A stretch of DNA of 64,000 bases from Paenibacillus sp. 481 (GTDB lineage Bacteria; Bacillota; Bacilli; Paenibacillales; Paenibacillaceae), in contig NZ_CP075175.1 in NCBI RefSeq assembly GCF_021223605.1, positions 5,473,501 through 5,537,500 of the forward strand. The letters run 5' to 3'. The position numbers and the translations under genes are program-made. The notes under the pieces were generated by a model, which saw nothing but the letters and a program-made list of their open reading frames with translations, was not told the DNA's origin and ran no database searches. Below, in pieces: positions 54,029 to 62,575 of this stretch. Numbering within the stretch: position 1 is the first letter of the stretch; every line of letters begins with the position of its first letter.

Positions 54029-54787
54029 CTAACCTTTCCTACAGACGCTAATGATAGATGCAGATAACGGAGAGAACGGCGTTTTATCCCAATCAGCATA
54101 TTGATGTTCGACGCGAAAACCGTGACGGGTTAATAAAGCATGCAGCGTCTCCTGATCTGTGAACCGACAAGCAATTCGGGAAGTCGTTCGCTTATCCCCC
54201 CAATCACGCATCGTGACCCAATGCATGATATGTTGGCTAGCATCGTAACATTGTGTGCCTGATACCTTGACGTGATTTCCATCCTTATCAATAAATGATC
54301 CCCATTCTGTCTCCTCTTCATCGGATAAATCCGTTCCTTCCGGATTACGAGTCTCAAATGCAAAGATTCCATCGGGTTGTAAATGTTTGTGAACGGTCGT
54401 GAGCAAATCGATTTGATCTTGATCACTTAAGAAGGCCTGAAATGCATTACCAGTCAAATAAATCATCGAAAATTGCTTGTCCGATTCGAAGGTACGGGCA
54501 TCGCCTTCCATAAAAGTAGCAGTCAACTCTTCCGCCTTCAACCGCGCATATGCGATCATCGCTGAAGAGATATCTACACCGGTTATCGTTATGCCAGCTT
54601 TCGACAGGGGTATCGTTGTTAAGCCTGTACCACAAGCAAGCTCTAACACTTCCCCAAGACTCGATCTAGCAAGCTCAAGATAGAACTGATATTTGTCCAT
54701 TTCACCGTCAAACTCAAGATCATAATTTACAGGATCCAGATATTCTTCAAGATTGCTATGTCCAATCAACGCCATTCCCTCTTTCAT
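54029..54787 (-). CDS. Class I SAM-dependent methyltransferase
   Basis: The product of up to 252 residues has motif I (VLELACGTGLTTIPLS), motif II (TGVDISSAMIAYAR) and LKAEELTATFMEGDART, then the family strand GIFAFETRNPEG. The start is uncertain: ATG 54787 has a distant GGATGG, while TTG 54769 has GAGGG at ideal spacing. The substrate is unknown, probably a small molecule. It follows the nucleotidyltransferase gene on the same strand. Confidence 0.85.
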   Translation of the reverse strand: MKEGMALIGHSNLEEYLDPVNYDLEFDGEMDKYQFYLELARSSLGEVLELACGTGLTTIPLSKAGITITGVDISSAMIAYARLKAEELTATFMEGDARTFESDKQFSMIYLTGNAFQAFLSDQDQIDLLTTVHKHLQPDGIFAFETRNPEGTDLSDEEETEWGSFIDKDGNHVKVSGTQCYDASQHIMHWVTMRDWGDKRTTSRIACRFTDQETLHALLTRHGFRVEHQYADWDKTPFSPLSASIISVCRKG

Positions 54788-54822
54788 TTCTTGTTATATA
54801 TCCATCCATTAACCCACGACTG

Positions 54823-55590
54823 TCACTTCCTAAACGGAAGCTGTTCGATTCGATATTCGATTCCCAGCCCTACCAACCAATCGTTTAAGCCCATCCATAA
54901 CTTCTCACAGAGCTGATACACTTGTTCGGTATCGTCTAATTTCCCCGCCATAACAAGCAACACGAGTTCCTTATAACCGACAGGTTTGGATTCCATGTTC
55001 AAAGACTGTTCAAACGCCTTCGCCCTTGTCAAAAAGTACTGTTTATTGGCCAGTCCAATCAGCTTGGTCGTTTGCCATACCAAATCCTTAACTCCCATTG
55101 GAATATAATTCAGATTGCGAGCCAAATAATTGTTGCGTATTTTGCCCATCGTCTCATAGGGCTCCCAGATCATAAATTCTCGCATCGTATCTTTAATCGC
55201 TTCCATACTCACTTGCATAGGTAACTCTTTGAGTTCAGCAAATACGCGCTCTGGGTCATAAATAGCAAGAACGTGAATAAAACTACCTGCTTTAATGGCC
55301 CATAAATCATCAACCGCCATTGCTCGCTTCACAAGCTCACTCTTTTGTATAGCGGCAATTTCAATTTTGAATTCCCCATAAATAAACTCATAACCTTGTA
55401 TATTCATCCCGTCTCTCGTGACGACATACATCTCGATGTCGGAGTACGGGCCGTCTATTTCGAGAGCAATCGAGCCATAAGCTCCAACAGCGATAATGAT
55501 ATCTCCGTGAATGTCGAGTAATTGATTGGCAATATCGTTGATCATAGCCCGCTTTTCTTCTCTCGTTGTTGCGGTTGGGTATGGTAGCAT
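54823..55590 (-). CDS. ANT(4')-like aminoglycoside nucleotidyltransferase homolog
   Basis: The 255-residue product resembles kanamycin nucleotidyltransferase in length and order. It opens with TREEKRAMINDIANQLLDIHGD, has the nucleotidyltransferase motif VGAYGSIALEIDGPYSDIEM (GS...DxE metal site) and ends with KLDDTEQVYQLCEKLWMGLNDWL. In ANT(4') a later glutamate acts as base; here the region EFMIWEPYETMGKIRNN has candidates. Identity to the clinical enzyme looks only moderate, so resistance activity is unproven. AAAAGGGGATTC precedes ATG 55590. A remnant of a second nucleotidyltransferase gene lies just upstream. Confidence 0.75.
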   Translation of the reverse strand: MLPYPTATTREEKRAMINDIANQLLDIHGDIIIAVGAYGSIALEIDGPYSDIEMYVVTRDGMNIQGYEFIYGEFKIEIAAIQKSELVKRAMAVDDLWAIKAGSFIHVLAIYDPERVFAELKELPMQVSMEAIKDTMREFMIWEPYETMGKIRNNYLARNLNYIPMGVKDLVWQTTKLIGLANKQYFLTRAKAFEQSLNMESKPVGYKELVLLVMAGKLDDTEQVYQLCEKLWMGLNDWLVGLGIEYRIEQLPFRK

Positions 55591-55629
55591 GTTGAATCCC
55601 CTTTTCTGCTGATGTGATTGAACTTGTGG

Positions 55630-55785
55630 CTATGTAGATTTGCACCCTGTCATAGTAAAATTGAATATCCGCGCATCCTCCCGCGCTGTCTGTATGATCA
55701 CATCCATCATCTGCTGCTCTGTTCGCAATGTCTTTACCCCCATGAAGATTGAATGGTATGAATGAACATCCTTAACTATTTTCAT
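55630..55785 (-). pseudogene. N-terminal remnant of an ANT(6)/AadK-like streptomycin nucleotidyltransferase gene
   Basis: A 51-codon ORF starts at ATG 55785 and stops at TAG 55630. Residues from MGVKTLRTEQQMMDVIIQTA to REDARIFNFTMTG match the N-terminus of AadK/ANT(6) enzymes as I recall it (LRTEQEMMDLIL-type start, then REDERI). The GSRTN catalytic motif and all downstream parts are absent. It lies 40 bases upstream of the ANT(4')-like gene on the same strand. The rest of 55591-55937 shows only a short direct repeat near 55826-55850. Confidence 0.55.
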
Positions 55786-55937
55786 TCGACACTCACTTCA
55801 CTGTTTCCTGTTTTGACCAAATGAACACGTTCGCTAACACGTTCGCTAACAAGTTCCTAAATCACCCACTAGAAAAAGTTGTGGTATCTTGATAATATTT
55901 TCATGTTAATATTTTTCACCAAGAGAGGAACAACATC

Positions 55938-57011
55938 ATGAAACGCATGAATTTCCGTCGTTTTACTATTTTATTACTAGCTAGCCTACTCGTTCTCCCA
56001 CTTTTTTCCACGCCAGCAAAGGCCGCTGAAATCGCTGCCACGGACATGTACTACCCCGTAGACATGGATGACCATTGGGCCTATGATGCGCTGGATAACT
56101 TCATTAATGCAGATTTACTGCGCGGTTATGTTGATCACGAAGGAACTGTAACCGTAAAGCCTAACCATTCCATTAGCCGTGCGGAATTTGTTTCGATTTT
56201 GGTTCGCGCGTTAGGGTTAACGAGCGATGCTTCTGGCACCGCATTTACTGATGTGAAGCAAGGAAAATGGTATTTCGAGCCGATTCGCATTGCCAGCTCC
56301 CTCGGTATCGTGAACGGCATGAGTGAAACTACATTCGGGCCTAATCAGCTTATTAAACGTGGCGAGATTGCGACCATGATCGTTAACGCCTTTTCTTCCT
56401 CCGTGTCATTTGAAGGAACTGCGAAGTCATTTAAGGACGTACCTGAATACTATGCGAAACAAGCTATTCAAAAAGCGAGTCAAGCAGGTATCGTGCAAGG
56501 CGCTAGCGCGACACAATTCAAGCCTTTTGCCAACGCAAAGCGAGCTGAAGCTGTTGTTATGTTGCAGCGTGCACTAGATTTGCAAAGCAGCGCATTGCCT
56601 GAGGATGATCAACTTAAAGCTGTTATTTTGAATCTGGAGAAGACGTGGAATCAAGCGATTAATGATAAAGCTTATGACCGCTTTCATGATGTAGATGCCC
56701 AATTTTATACGGGTTACGGCTTAGCAAATAGTAAGTATCATTCGGATGAGTTGATAGATTTAGTGAAGCAAGGATTCGAATTCAAAGTAGAAAAAGTAAG
56801 TGAGCAAAAGCTGACGGTAACCCATAAATCCGACCGTTTTGCCGTGGTTGAATCGACAGGCGGTAGCGTCAAAATGACGATGACTAAAGATGATTCATTT
56901 TCCGCGAATACGATCTCGTCTGACGGCATTTATTTGTTGAAAAAGATGAGCGACAATAGCTGGAAGATTTATGTGACATTTTTGGAAGAAGAACAAGAAC
57001 AAGAACAATAA
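55938..57011 (+). CDS. Small SLH-domain surface protein
   Basis: The 357-residue product has a signal peptide (FTILLLASLLVLPLFSTPAKA), then three SLH domains between about 35 and 210 (DMDDHWAYDALDNFINADLLRGY, GKWYFEPIRIASSLGIVNGM, YYAKQAIQKASQAGIVQGA). A C-terminal domain (225-357) resembles the NTF2-like fold in outline (NLEKTWNQAINDKAYDRF). SLH domains tether it to the cell wall. It ends with a Glu/Gln run (EEEQEQEQ). AAGAGAGGAAC precedes the ATG. Confidence 0.88.
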   Translation: MKRMNFRRFTILLLASLLVLPLFSTPAKAAEIAATDMYYPVDMDDHWAYDALDNFINADLLRGYVDHEGTVTVKPNHSISRAEFVSILVRALGLTSDASGTAFTDVKQGKWYFEPIRIASSLGIVNGMSETTFGPNQLIKRGEIATMIVNAFSSSVSFEGTAKSFKDVPEYYAKQAIQKASQAGIVQGASATQFKPFANAKRAEAVVMLQRALDLQSSALPEDDQLKAVILNLEKTWNQAINDKAYDRFHDVDAQFYTGYGLANSKYHSDELIDLVKQGFEFKVEKVSEQKLTVTHKSDRFAVVESTGGSVKMTMTKDDSFSANTISSDGIYLLKKMSDNSWKIYVTFLEEEQEQEQ

Positions 57012-57045
57012 GCAAGACCTATTGGTACCCGATCTTAATTAGAGG

Positions 57046-57082
57046 ATGGAGTGTGAACGACTAATGTTCACACTCCATTTTT
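57046..57082. terminator. Terminator between the SLH and TetR genes
   Basis: GGAGTGTGAAC and GTTCACACTCC form a perfect 11-base stem around a 7-base loop, followed by ATTTTTGG on the plus strand. It serves the SLH gene and perhaps the convergent TetR gene. Confidence 0.85.
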
Positions 57083-57093
57083 GGTATAGGACA

Positions 57094-57678
57094 TTACGAT
57101 TTAAACCGCTCTAGTAAAAGAGAGATGACACCCATACTCTCTGCTAGCGATTGCTCACTGTTCGGCATTTGTGCAATCCAGAGCGCCGATTCATTCAGCG
57201 CACCCGAAAGAAAATGAGTCAACGCATCGATGGATACCCCTGCAAAGCAGCCTTGCAGCTGCATGAGTTGAAGCTGCGAGCGCATCAACTGCATGGAATG
57301 CTGCTCGTCCATCTTGCGCCACTCTTCCCACCCTAGCACCGCTGGGCCATCAATGAGCATAATGCGCTTATTATGCGGTTCCACAGCCGCAGCCACAAAC
57401 GCTCGACAGCCAAAGAACAACTGCTCCCACATATCCTCACTTTGAGCGGCCTCACTTTCAACGCGTTCCGCGACCTCTTTTTGCACCGATTCCAGCACCA
57501 CCTGAAACAGCCCCTTCTTATTTCCGAAATGGTGATACAGGGCTCCACGTGTCAGCTGCGTTTCGTTAACGATATCTTCCAAAGCGGTATCCGCATAGCC
57601 ACGCTCTGTAAAATACATGCGCGCTACTTCTATTAACTTGCGGATCGTTTCATTCGTATCCTCTTTATTTCGTTTCAT
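57094..57678 (-). CDS. TetR-family repressor
   Basis: The 194-residue product has the AcrR-type helix-turn-helix ([40 protein letters not shown]) and a variable helical ligand domain. Its start overlaps the end of the VOC gene by 14 bases, so the two are translationally coupled. The palindrome at 58148-58174 is its likely operator. Confidence 0.87.
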   Translation of the reverse strand: MKRNKEDTNETIRKLIEVARMYFTERGYADTALEDIVNETQLTRGALYHHFGNKKGLFQVVLESVQKEVAERVESEAAQSEDMWEQLFFGCRAFVAAAVEPHNKRIMLIDGPAVLGWEEWRKMDEQHSMQLMRSQLQLMQLQGCFAGVSIDALTHFLSGALNESALWIAQMPNSEQSLAESMGVISLLLERFKS

Positions 57679-58111
57679 CCAACCACACTTTCTCTACATA
57701 TTGGTTACTTTCGGCTTCAGCGGGAGGAATGATCGTAATGATATCAATAAGCACACCATTTGGATCACGCGTAATAAAATGGCGCTGGCCAAAGGCTTCG
57801 TCACGGATGTCGAGCTCCAACGGGAGCTGCTCCCCTTTAATCAGTCTATCGTACTCTGCATCTACATCGTCGACTTCAAAATTAAGAATTAAACCTTGTA
57901 CGGTGCGCTGATAAGCCGCCGGTATAGTGGAATGCGTCGCATCCAGTAGAGCCAATTCGTAAGGAACATTGCTATGGCCATTTGCCAATCTTAGACTGAC
58001 ATACCAATCCGCCTCAAATACGACCTCAAATCCAAAATGGCGCGTGTAAAACGCAGCGCTTATGTCAACTTGCTCCGTCAAAATCACTGGGTAAAAGCTA
58101 TTCGTTCTCAT
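57665..58111 (-). CDS. VOC-superfamily protein, TetR-regulated
   Basis: The 148-residue product has the VOC pattern: [24 protein letters not shown] at the start and [19 protein letters not shown] at the end. The start is ATG 58111 with GAGAGGGGATATT upstream; the longer frame crosses the operator. As the first gene of a TetR-controlled operon it may handle a toxic small molecule that the repressor senses. Confidence 0.83.
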   Translation of the reverse strand: MRTNSFYPVILTEQVDISAAFYTRHFGFEVVFEADWYVSLRLANGHSNVPYELALLDATHSTIPAAYQRTVQGLILNFEVDDVDAEYDRLIKGEQLPLELDIRDEAFGQRHFITRDPNGVLIDIITIIPPAEAESNQYVEKVWLDETK

Positions 58112-58147
58112 TGTTAAATATCCCCTCTCGTTTATGTAATTATACAT

Positions 58148-58174
58148 TTTACATACATACAGTATGTATGTAAA
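58148..58174. promoter_or_regulatory. TetR operator before the VOC-TetR operon
   Basis: TTTACATACATAC and GTATGTATGTAAA form perfect 13-base arms around a single A. It lies 37 bases upstream of the VOC start. The strict symmetry and position fit autoregulation by the TetR protein of the same operon. Confidence 0.75.
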
Positions 58175-58364
58175 TAATTTTGTTATGCTCAATTAATTTA
58201 TATGTACTGAGTTACAGACTTCCACACTCAACTCATATTCAACGCTTGTGCTGTCGGTACGCGTACATATCTAGCAATTTTATTTTTTCTTATTTTTACG
58301 ATACTTTATATCAAAAATAGGTTATATATAGAAGGTGGATTTACAATCTTATACAGAGGTGATC

Positions 58365-59939
58365 ATGTTGATGAAATCTAGCAAAGTTAGACGATTATTA
58401 CTAATGACCATGTTGTCAGTAACTTTATTTCCAGTAACAAGTTATTCAGCAGTGGAAAATCAGTTACCGAGATTAGCGGGTGACACGCCAGGAGTAACAG
58501 ACGTCGTGTATAACGTTGAGCCTGAAGCGGCAAGGGAAGTAAAAGTGTCGACCTCCACGCAGCTAGAGCGAGCAATTGCCCAAGCAACTGCTGGGACAAC
58601 CATTGTGTTGGCAGACGGCACATATACAGGAAGCAAAGCACTGTTAATCAGTGGTAAACACGGAATCAAAAATAGTCCGATTACGATTAAAGCCGCCAAC
58701 CGCGGGCGGGCGATACTTGCGGGAGCCGATGTGTTACATATTGTCCGTTCATCGCATATTGTCGTTGAGGGGCTGAAAATTACGAACACCGGAACGGACA
58801 CCCGAAGTGTAGCGGTTCAGCTTGACGGCTCGAACAACGTACAACTGACACGCAATACGTTTGCCGTTCCTGCAACTGGTAAAAAGTTGGTATGGCTGGA
58901 GATCAAAGGTGAGAACAGCTCCCACAACAAGATTGATCGTAACGATTTTAACGGAAAAAGTGATCCTGCACCCGTAATCGCTTCCAGTGGACATGGAGAC
59001 CAAATGTCTCAGCATGACGTGATTGAATACAACCATTTCCGCAACGTAGCGTTTTCAAAGGCAAACGGCAATGAAACGATTCGTCTTGGGTTATCGAAGC
59101 TTTCCTTTTCCGAGGGTCACAATAAAGTCCAATACAATCTCTTCGAGAATTGTGACGGCGATCTAGAGGTCGTTTCAGTAAAATCAGGAAAAAATGATGT
59201 TCGGTATAACACTTTCATAAATAACCGTGGCGGATTGACAGCCAGACATGGTCACGATAACAGCTTTTACGGCAACTTCTTTTTTGGGGATGGCGTGAAG
59301 GAGAAGGTCCTGGGCATTCGGATATATGGAAATGATCATAAAATTTATAACAATTATATGGAAGGTATAACAGGTGATGCGATAATTCTGGACAGCGGCA
59401 GGTATGACGGCGGTTCAAACGGTAAACCACCGCAATATACACCTGAAGATTTGAAATCCCACTGGCGAGTGTATCGTGCCACAGTCGTAAATAACACCAT
59501 TGTCAACAGTAAAGTCGGTATTACGGTCGGTTCAACGAATACGGAAAAAAAATACGTCCCGACTGGCAGCTGGATAGCCAACAATATCGTCGCAAATAAG
59601 ACGGGCATCTTATATCACGAGGCTAGCAGCACCGACACCGTATTTAAGGGTAACATCGGCTTTGGAGGTACATTGAACAATGCGTCACGCGGCCCTTCTG
59701 AAATCGTTACCGTAAATCCAGCTCTCACCATTTCTGACGGTCTACACAAACTATCTGCGAACAGCCCAGCTATAAATAAAGCCGTTAGCGATAGCAAGCT
59801 GGAGCAGCGAGTGAAAGTGACAGATGATATGGATGGTCAGCTACGCTCGAAAACCGATGTGGGGGCTGATGAATTTTCGAATGCGGCTAGTAGCCGTAAA
59901 CCCCTTAAGGCATCTGATGTGGGTCCAAGTTCGTCGTAA
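58365..59939 (+). CDS. Secreted polysaccharide lyase family 6 (chondroitinase B/alginate lyase-like)
   Basis: The 524-residue product has a signal peptide (LLLMTMLSVTLFPVTSYS), then a right-handed beta-helix with repeated N-x-F/I and asparagine ladders. The lyase signature is present: EVVSVKSGKNDV, with the lysine expected as catalytic base, and GGLTARHGHDNSFYGNFF, with the expected arginine. Family members cleave alginate or dermatan sulfate. It is monocistronic, with CAGAGGTGATC before ATG 58365. Confidence 0.87.
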   Translation: MLMKSSKVRRLLLMTMLSVTLFPVTSYSAVENQLPRLAGDTPGVTDVVYNVEPEAAREVKVSTSTQLERAIAQATAGTTIVLADGTYTGSKALLISGKHGIKNSPITIKAANRGRAILAGADVLHIVRSSHIVVEGLKITNTGTDTRSVAVQLDGSNNVQLTRNTFAVPATGKKLVWLEIKGENSSHNKIDRNDFNGKSDPAPVIASSGHGDQMSQHDVIEYNHFRNVAFSKANGNETIRLGLSKLSFSEGHNKVQYNLFENCDGDLEVVSVKSGKNDVRYNTFINNRGGLTARHGHDNSFYGNFFFGDGVKEKVLGIRIYGNDHKIYNNYMEGITGDAIILDSGRYDGGSNGKPPQYTPEDLKSHWRVYRATVVNNTIVNSKVGITVGSTNTEKKYVPTGSWIANNIVANKTGILYHEASSTDTVFKGNIGFGGTLNNASRGPSEIVTVNPALTISDGLHKLSANSPAINKAVSDSKLEQRVKVTDDMDGQLRSKTDVGADEFSNAASSRKPLKASDVGPSSS

Positions 59940-59983
59940 TCATTTGAAATCATCAAGCCTTAGACTGGACTGAATTACGTAAA

Positions 59984-60035
59984 AAGAAAGCGGCAGTCTG
60001 AGACTTGTATATTCAGTCTCGTACTGCCGCTTTTC
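59984..60035 (+). terminator. Terminator of the lyase gene
   Basis: AAAGCGGCAGT and ACTGCCGCTTT form the outer stem and AGACT/AGTCT the inner one, followed by TTTTCC. It lies 45 bases after the lyase stop. Confidence 0.85.
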
Positions 60036-60132
60036 CAATCCCTAATTCTTACATTCGAGGATAACCATCATCGTTAACTAGGATTACATTTAGAAGCACG
60101 ATCACGCCACGTACTATTCGTTGGCGCAACTA

Positions 60133-60483
60133 TTATGTATTGGGCTGTAAATTCGACAACGATTCTGCCTGTGGTTCTGCGTTGCGATGGCCGAGCACAT
60201 CATAGACGCGAATTTTGAAGTCGATAAGTCCTTCCGAGCGAGGACCGCTATGCGCTTTTCTGAACTCTTCGGTTTTCATCCAGCTATCATGTGCTTCTTT
60301 CGACTCCCATAACGAATGGACAATAATTTCGTCATGCTCTTCCGTCCCTCTTAATTGCAACAAAGACACGCTTATAAAACCAGGCATCCCCTCAACAAAC
60401 CCACGTTCGCGGTTCTCAAACCGCTCCACCATGCGATCGCCTCCCCCTTTTTGAATGCGAATCGTATTTGCAATAACAACCAT
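60133..60483 (-). CDS. IsdG/HmoA-type haem-degrading monooxygenase
   Basis: The 116-residue product has an antibiotic-biosynthesis-monooxygenase fold with N7 (ANTIRI), W68 (HDSWMK) and H78 (KAHSG), which line up with the catalytic Asn, Trp and His of IsdG. Such enzymes open haem to release iron. The start is ATG 60483 with AGAGGAGGAACA upstream; the longer frame crosses the Fur box. A near-perfect Fur box lies 43-61 bases upstream, so iron limitation should induce it. Confidence 0.83.
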   Translation of the reverse strand: MVVIANTIRIQKGGGDRMVERFENRERGFVEGMPGFISVSLLQLRGTEEHDEIIVHSLWESKEAHDSWMKTEEFRKAHSGPRSEGLIDFKIRVYDVLGHRNAEPQAESLSNLQPNT

Positions 60484-60525
60484 TGCTGTTCCTCCTCTAA
60501 CTGCTATTTGTACATCATTATAATT

Positions 60526-60544
60526 GATTATGATAATCATTATC
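60526..60544. promoter_or_regulatory. Fur box
   Basis: GATTATGATAATCATTATC matches the 19-base Fur consensus (GATAATGATAATCATTATC) at 18 of 19 positions. It lies directly upstream of the haem monooxygenase gene and 100 bases from the MerR-type promoter facing the other way. Confidence 0.85.
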
Positions 60545-60641
60545 AACATAAAAATAATTAATTTATTTTCTCTTTATGGAAATGAGGGCTGTAGTTCATT
60601 CAAATACCGAATAAAAGTTTTAGCCTGTACCCTTTCAGCTG

Positions 60642-60672
60642 TTGACTCTAACGTAACGTGATCCTTTATGTT
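60642..60672 (+). promoter_or_regulatory. MerR-type promoter with 19-bp spacer
   Basis: TTGACT and TATGTT are separated by exactly 19 bases, and the spacer contains CTAACGTAACGTGA, which resembles the TAACGTNACGT palindrome recognised by TipA/Mta-type MerR regulators. It lies about 95 bases before the DUF2268 gene. Confidence 0.55.
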
Positions 60673-60764
60673 GATACAAGAGATGGTTACCAAATTGTGC
60701 TTATTCACTTTGTGGAGCTCTACAGCAATTGACGACCTCTACTACCCTATTCAAGGAGACTACA

Positions 60765-61664
60765 ATGAATATTGAAATGATGGATACGAAGGCCCAGTAT
60801 GAGTCCTTATTCGCATTACCTTCGGATAAACGAGATCCTTTTTTTAGATACACGATGATGAAACCTTTAGAAACGATGTGGGCCACCATTCAAGTACCCT
60901 TAATCGCGAAACAGCCAAACGGATATGATGTTATGATGGCTACCAAAATGATGGGCTATCTTGACGTACAGGAAACCGAAATCGGGACAGCAGCAATACA
61001 GCAGCTCATGGAAATGGACGCGTGGAACATCGCCCACCAAAGCTTAACAAAATGTATCGAATACACCACTGAAGCTGGATTATGTGTAAAGGCAGACCAA
61101 GTGAAGCTAGGCATGTACATCGCTGATCCTGTGAACCTCAAGCATGTGCATGGTTACTGCGGTTTTGGCGGAATTCCTGGGTATGTCATGCTCATGATTC
61201 ATCCTAACGAGTACAACGCTCCGCGCATACCCGCGCTTATTGCGCACGAATTTCATCATAACATTCGCTTTTCCTATTTTAATTGGAATCATGGTGATGT
61301 TACTTTAGGCGATTATTTAATTATTGAGGGCCTTGCTGATGCATTTGCGACAGAATTGTATGGCGAATCCATGTTAGGTCCATGGGTCACTTCGATTGAT
61401 GAGGAAGAGCTTGCGTACTCGATTCATGTTATGAAAGAAGGCTTTGGATTAAAAGGCTTTGCGGAGGTTAGCGCTTATATGTTTGGTGATGAAGCGGCAA
61501 AGGAACAAGGATTCTCGCCTGTGGGCGTGTCAGCTGGCGCGGGCTATGCGGTAGGTTACCATATTGTGCAATCGTTTATGAAAAAAAATAACATGACCGT
61601 TCTAGAAGCGACGCTGTTGAGTGCGGATGAAATTGTGCAAGGATCGGGTGTTTACTTACGTTAA
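60765..61664 (+). CDS. DUF2268-family predicted zinc metalloprotease
   Basis: The 299-residue product has the zincin motif HEFHHNI near residue 165, with a downstream glutamate (IIEGLADAFATELYGE) expected as third ligand or helix partner. The GYCGFGGIPGYVMLMIHP segment is typical of DUF2268. The start is ATG 60765 with AAGGAGACTACA upstream. No signal peptide is visible, so it is cytoplasmic. Expression is probably controlled by a MerR regulator through the promoter at 60642-60672. Confidence 0.8.
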   Translation: MNIEMMDTKAQYESLFALPSDKRDPFFRYTMMKPLETMWATIQVPLIAKQPNGYDVMMATKMMGYLDVQETEIGTAAIQQLMEMDAWNIAHQSLTKCIEYTTEAGLCVKADQVKLGMYIADPVNLKHVHGYCGFGGIPGYVMLMIHPNEYNAPRIPALIAHEFHHNIRFSYFNWNHGDVTLGDYLIIEGLADAFATELYGESMLGPWVTSIDEEELAYSIHVMKEGFGLKGFAEVSAYMFGDEAAKEQGFSPVGVSAGAGYAVGYHIVQSFMKKNNMTVLEATLLSADEIVQGSGVYLR

Positions 61665-61722
61665 AATAAAGACGAAGAAGCACTACCGACATCTGTCGGG
61701 AAAGCTTCTTCGTCTTATTTTT
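61665..61722. terminator. Bidirectional terminator between DUF2268 and ydaK-like genes
   Basis: AAGACGAAGAAGC and GCTTCTTCGTCTT form a perfect outer stem and CCGACA/TGTCGG an inner one. A and T runs flank both ends. Confidence 0.85.
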
Positions 61723-62575
61723 ACACGTCGTACTCCATTTGCTTTCTAGCTTGCACAATAAAGTCCAGCGGTGTTGGAATCTCCTCTGCTTCGTATTCGA
61801 CTGCCCCGACGGTAAGCGTCAATTCAATCTTATACTTGTGCGCAAATTCGACCGTATTAAACAAGGTGACCTTCTCCTTCAAGCGATCGATGACGACATT
61901 AGCCCCTTCACGGTCCGTAAACAGCAACAATCCCCATGTCGGATTGTCACTGTTTAACATGTAAAGCGAATCGTTCATCCGAATGCTTGTCTCACTTATT
62001 TTCGAGACGTCGTAAATCATTTCGGTCATCTGTTCTTCATTTACCATTTGCTTTAATTCATCCCAGTATTTCACCTTCAACACTAATAACGTCAACGGGA
62101 TGTTGTAGCGAGTTGATAGCGCCATAAAAATGGTCGCATCCTTCTGGAAAGAGCGGCTGTTCTTCAAGTCGGTATGCTCATCCATCGTTGCCAATGAAGC
62201 ATTTTTCTTATACAGCCGTTCATTTTCATCTTGCAGCCGCTTCGTAGCAAGTGTAATCATCCATGTCACAAGGGTATACACCGGAGTCATGATGAGCCAA
62301 AAATAGTTATGGCTCTCCACGACGCCCCCTTGGACGACCGTTTGATATAACGTGTACGAACCGTAGCCGAAAATAAAGACGATGTTCAAAATTAACCCTG
62401 TTGTTAACGTCGTAAAATACGTCACAATCGCAATCAAGAAGGCGACATTCAACATCACAATGTTAAAAATATAGTGGTTGGGGTCGGCTGCTGTGAACAC
62501 GATGCTCACAAAGCTAATCACAAACCACAGCATAAAGGCGCCATCAGACAACAGACTGCTTTGATTACGCTTCAT
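61721..62575 (-). CDS. ydaK: Membrane c-di-GMP receptor with degenerate GGDEF domain (YdaK-like)
   Basis: The 284-residue product has four to five membrane helices (residues 12-112), a short coiled coil and a GGDEF-type domain (130-284). The active site is lost: the GGDEF position reads NSDNP (208-212). However R199-M-N-D202 lies exactly five residues before it, as the inhibitory I-site (RxxD) does in diguanylate cyclases, so it should bind but not make c-di-GMP. B. subtilis YdaK has this form. The gene start overlaps the end of the BcsB-like gene by 11 bases. Confidence 0.72.
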   Translation of the reverse strand: MKRNQSSLLSDGAFMLWFVISFVSIVFTAADPNHYIFNIVMLNVAFLIAIVTYFTTLTTGLILNIVFIFGYGSYTLYQTVVQGGVVESHNYFWLIMTPVYTLVTWMITLATKRLQDENERLYKKNASLATMDEHTDLKNSRSFQKDATIFMALSTRYNIPLTLLVLKVKYWDELKQMVNEEQMTEMIYDVSKISETSIRMNDSLYMLNSDNPTWGLLLFTDREGANVVIDRLKEKVTLFNTVEFAHKYKIELTLTVGAVEYEAEEIPTPLDFIVQARKQMEYDV

